NCBI GenBank assembly: GCA_002309765.1
Contig: DBXY01000004.1
Location: forward strand, 193 to 8,661
DNA from: Verrucomicrobia bacterium UBA1200
GTDB taxonomy: Bacteria > Verrucomicrobiota > Kiritimatiellia > RFP12 > UBA1067
Reading direction: 5' to 3'
Length of the DNA: 8,469 bases
Shown here: piece by piece, positions 6,921 to 8,469 of the stretch
How positions within the stretch are numbered: the first letter of the stretch is position 1
Layout: the number at the start of each line of letters is the position of its first letter
Program-made: the position numbers and the translations under genes
The notes under the pieces: generated by a model
Databases searched by the model: none
The model's input: only the letters and a program-made list of their open reading frames with translations
Told to the model about the DNA's origin: nothing

Positions 6921-6960
6921 TGGGGGAATTGCGGAGATACCCCATTTTCTTTCAGCCACC

Positions 6961-6994
6961 CGGCAAAAAATGCTTCCGTTTTGCGCCGTTTTTT
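6961..6994 (+). terminator. Weak hairpin followed by T6 in the purH leader
   Basis: GCAAAA (6963-6968) pairs with TTTTGC (6979-6984), extended by CG/CG outside a 2-nt bulge, and six T follow at 6989-6994. The arrangement resembles an intrinsic terminator, but the stem is AT-rich. It lies downstream of the candidate promoter, so it could act as an attenuator or end cassette read-through. Confidence 0.3.
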
Positions 6995-7016
6995 GGTTTA
7001 ATACTGCTTGTGAAGG

Positions 7017-7034
7017 TGAAACAGGATTGTTTCA
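7017..7034. promoter_or_regulatory. 18-bp dyad upstream of purH
   Basis: TGAAAC and GTTTCA are perfect 6-bp inverted repeats with a 6-nt spacer, ending 35 nt before the purH start. This could be an operator or a leader hairpin; no known regulator is identified. Confidence 0.35.
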
Positions 7035-7069
7035 TGTTTTGGCGATTTTAATCAGGAAGGGGTTTTGTC

Positions 7070-8341
<1,272 letters not shown>

Positions 8342-8359
8342 TCCCGTTTGACCGATTCG

Positions 8360-8397
8360 AGGGCCATCGACCGTGTCCGATGACGATCGGTGGCCTT
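8360..8397 (+). other. Imperfect hairpin between purH and nifU
   Basis: GGCCATCGACCG (8362-8373) pairs with CGATCGGTGGCC (8384-8395) across a 10-nt loop, with one G-T wobble and one C/A mismatch; two more pairs extend it outward. No T run follows, so it is not a standard intrinsic terminator. It may stabilise an mRNA end or modulate read-through into nifU. Confidence 0.45.
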
Positions 8398-8418
8398 CAC
8401 GTTTGTGGAGAGTAAGAG

Positions 8419-8469
8419 ATGTGGGATTACAGTGAAAAGGTGTTGGACCACTTCCGCAACCCGCGGAAC
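8419..8469 (+). CDS. nifU: NifU-type Fe-S cluster scaffold protein, N-terminal 17 codons only
   Basis: The window ends after MWDYSEKVLDHFRNPRN. This is the characteristic N-terminus of NifU/IscU-family scaffolds, on which [2Fe-2S] and [4Fe-4S] clusters are assembled with a cysteine desulfurase (NifS/IscS). GGAGAG lies shortly upstream (from 8407), supporting the ATG at 8419. The first cluster-binding Cys would lie beyond the window. The start MWDY favours NifU over IscU, but with 17 residues the subtype remains provisional. It lies 77 bp after purH on the same strand and could be co-transcribed. Confidence 0.75.
   Translation, partial: MWDYSEKVLDHFRNPRN

Larger units (their letters stand above)
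6726..7069 (+). other. Intergenic region between cassette and purH
   Basis: These 344 bases hold no convincing gene. They contain a 16-codon frame opened by the ATGA at the end of B' (6722-6772), an unsupported 41-codon frame (6783-6908, no Shine-Dalgarno), weak hairpins near 6792-6815 and 6961-6994, a GACGC/GCGTC palindrome at 6834-6851, a plausible promoter at 6892-6920 and a dyad at 7017-7034. The region is more AT-rich than the flanking genes, particularly in its right half. Confidence 0.6.

Overview
The window looks like bacterial chromosome. It contains a tandemly duplicated two-gene cassette (about 1-6725), a 344-bp intergenic stretch, a single-domain purH-like gene (7070-8341), and the first 17 codons of a nifU-like gene (8419 to the window end). 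The organism cannot be named from the sequence. The single-domain AICAR transformylase, the NifU-type scaffold, the large Cys-rich proteins with an EF-hand/dockerin-like motif, and the high GC at third codon positions would suit a PVC-group bacterium (Lentisphaerota/Kiritimatiellota-like) or another anaerobic lineage. That assignment is inference.

Region 1 (1-6725) reads A - B - A' - B', all on the plus strand. A and A' are paralogous large proteins whose C-terminal half looks like an alpha/beta-hydrolase of lipase type: an AHSQG nucleophile elbow, then NRMDYAL as candidate acid and HSFEF as candidate histidine. B and B' are paralogous ~400-residue proteins with an N-terminal signal peptide, a beta-rich Ig/carboxypeptidase-regulatory-like start and a charged C-terminal coiled coil. 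A is cut by the window start. A' is complete (815 aa) and has no signal peptide. All three internal junctions (A/B, B/A', A'/B') are 4-bp ATGA overlaps preceded by a Shine-Dalgarno sequence, so the four genes look like one translationally coupled operon. The repeat period is about 3.64 kb. An ATGA is also present at the end of B', where it opens only a 16-codon reading frame.

The most interesting material is in this cassette. A putative hydrolase without a signal peptide is coupled each time to an exported partner. The pair is duplicated, with a patchwork of conserved and diverged segments. A 10-G homopolymer lies inside B and a 9-T run inside the signal-peptide codons of B', both possible slippage sites. 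An effector/immunity-like or enzyme/chaperone-like pair is one reading, but nothing in the sequence proves it.

Region 2 (6726-7069) holds no convincing gene. It has weak hairpins, an 18-bp dyad close to purH, and a plausible sigma70-type promoter that would give purH a leader of about 150 nt. Region 3 contains the housekeeping genes: purH (AICAR transformylase domain only, so IMP cyclohydrolase must come from elsewhere), a 77-bp gap containing a strong imperfect hairpin, and the start of nifU (Fe-S cluster scaffold).
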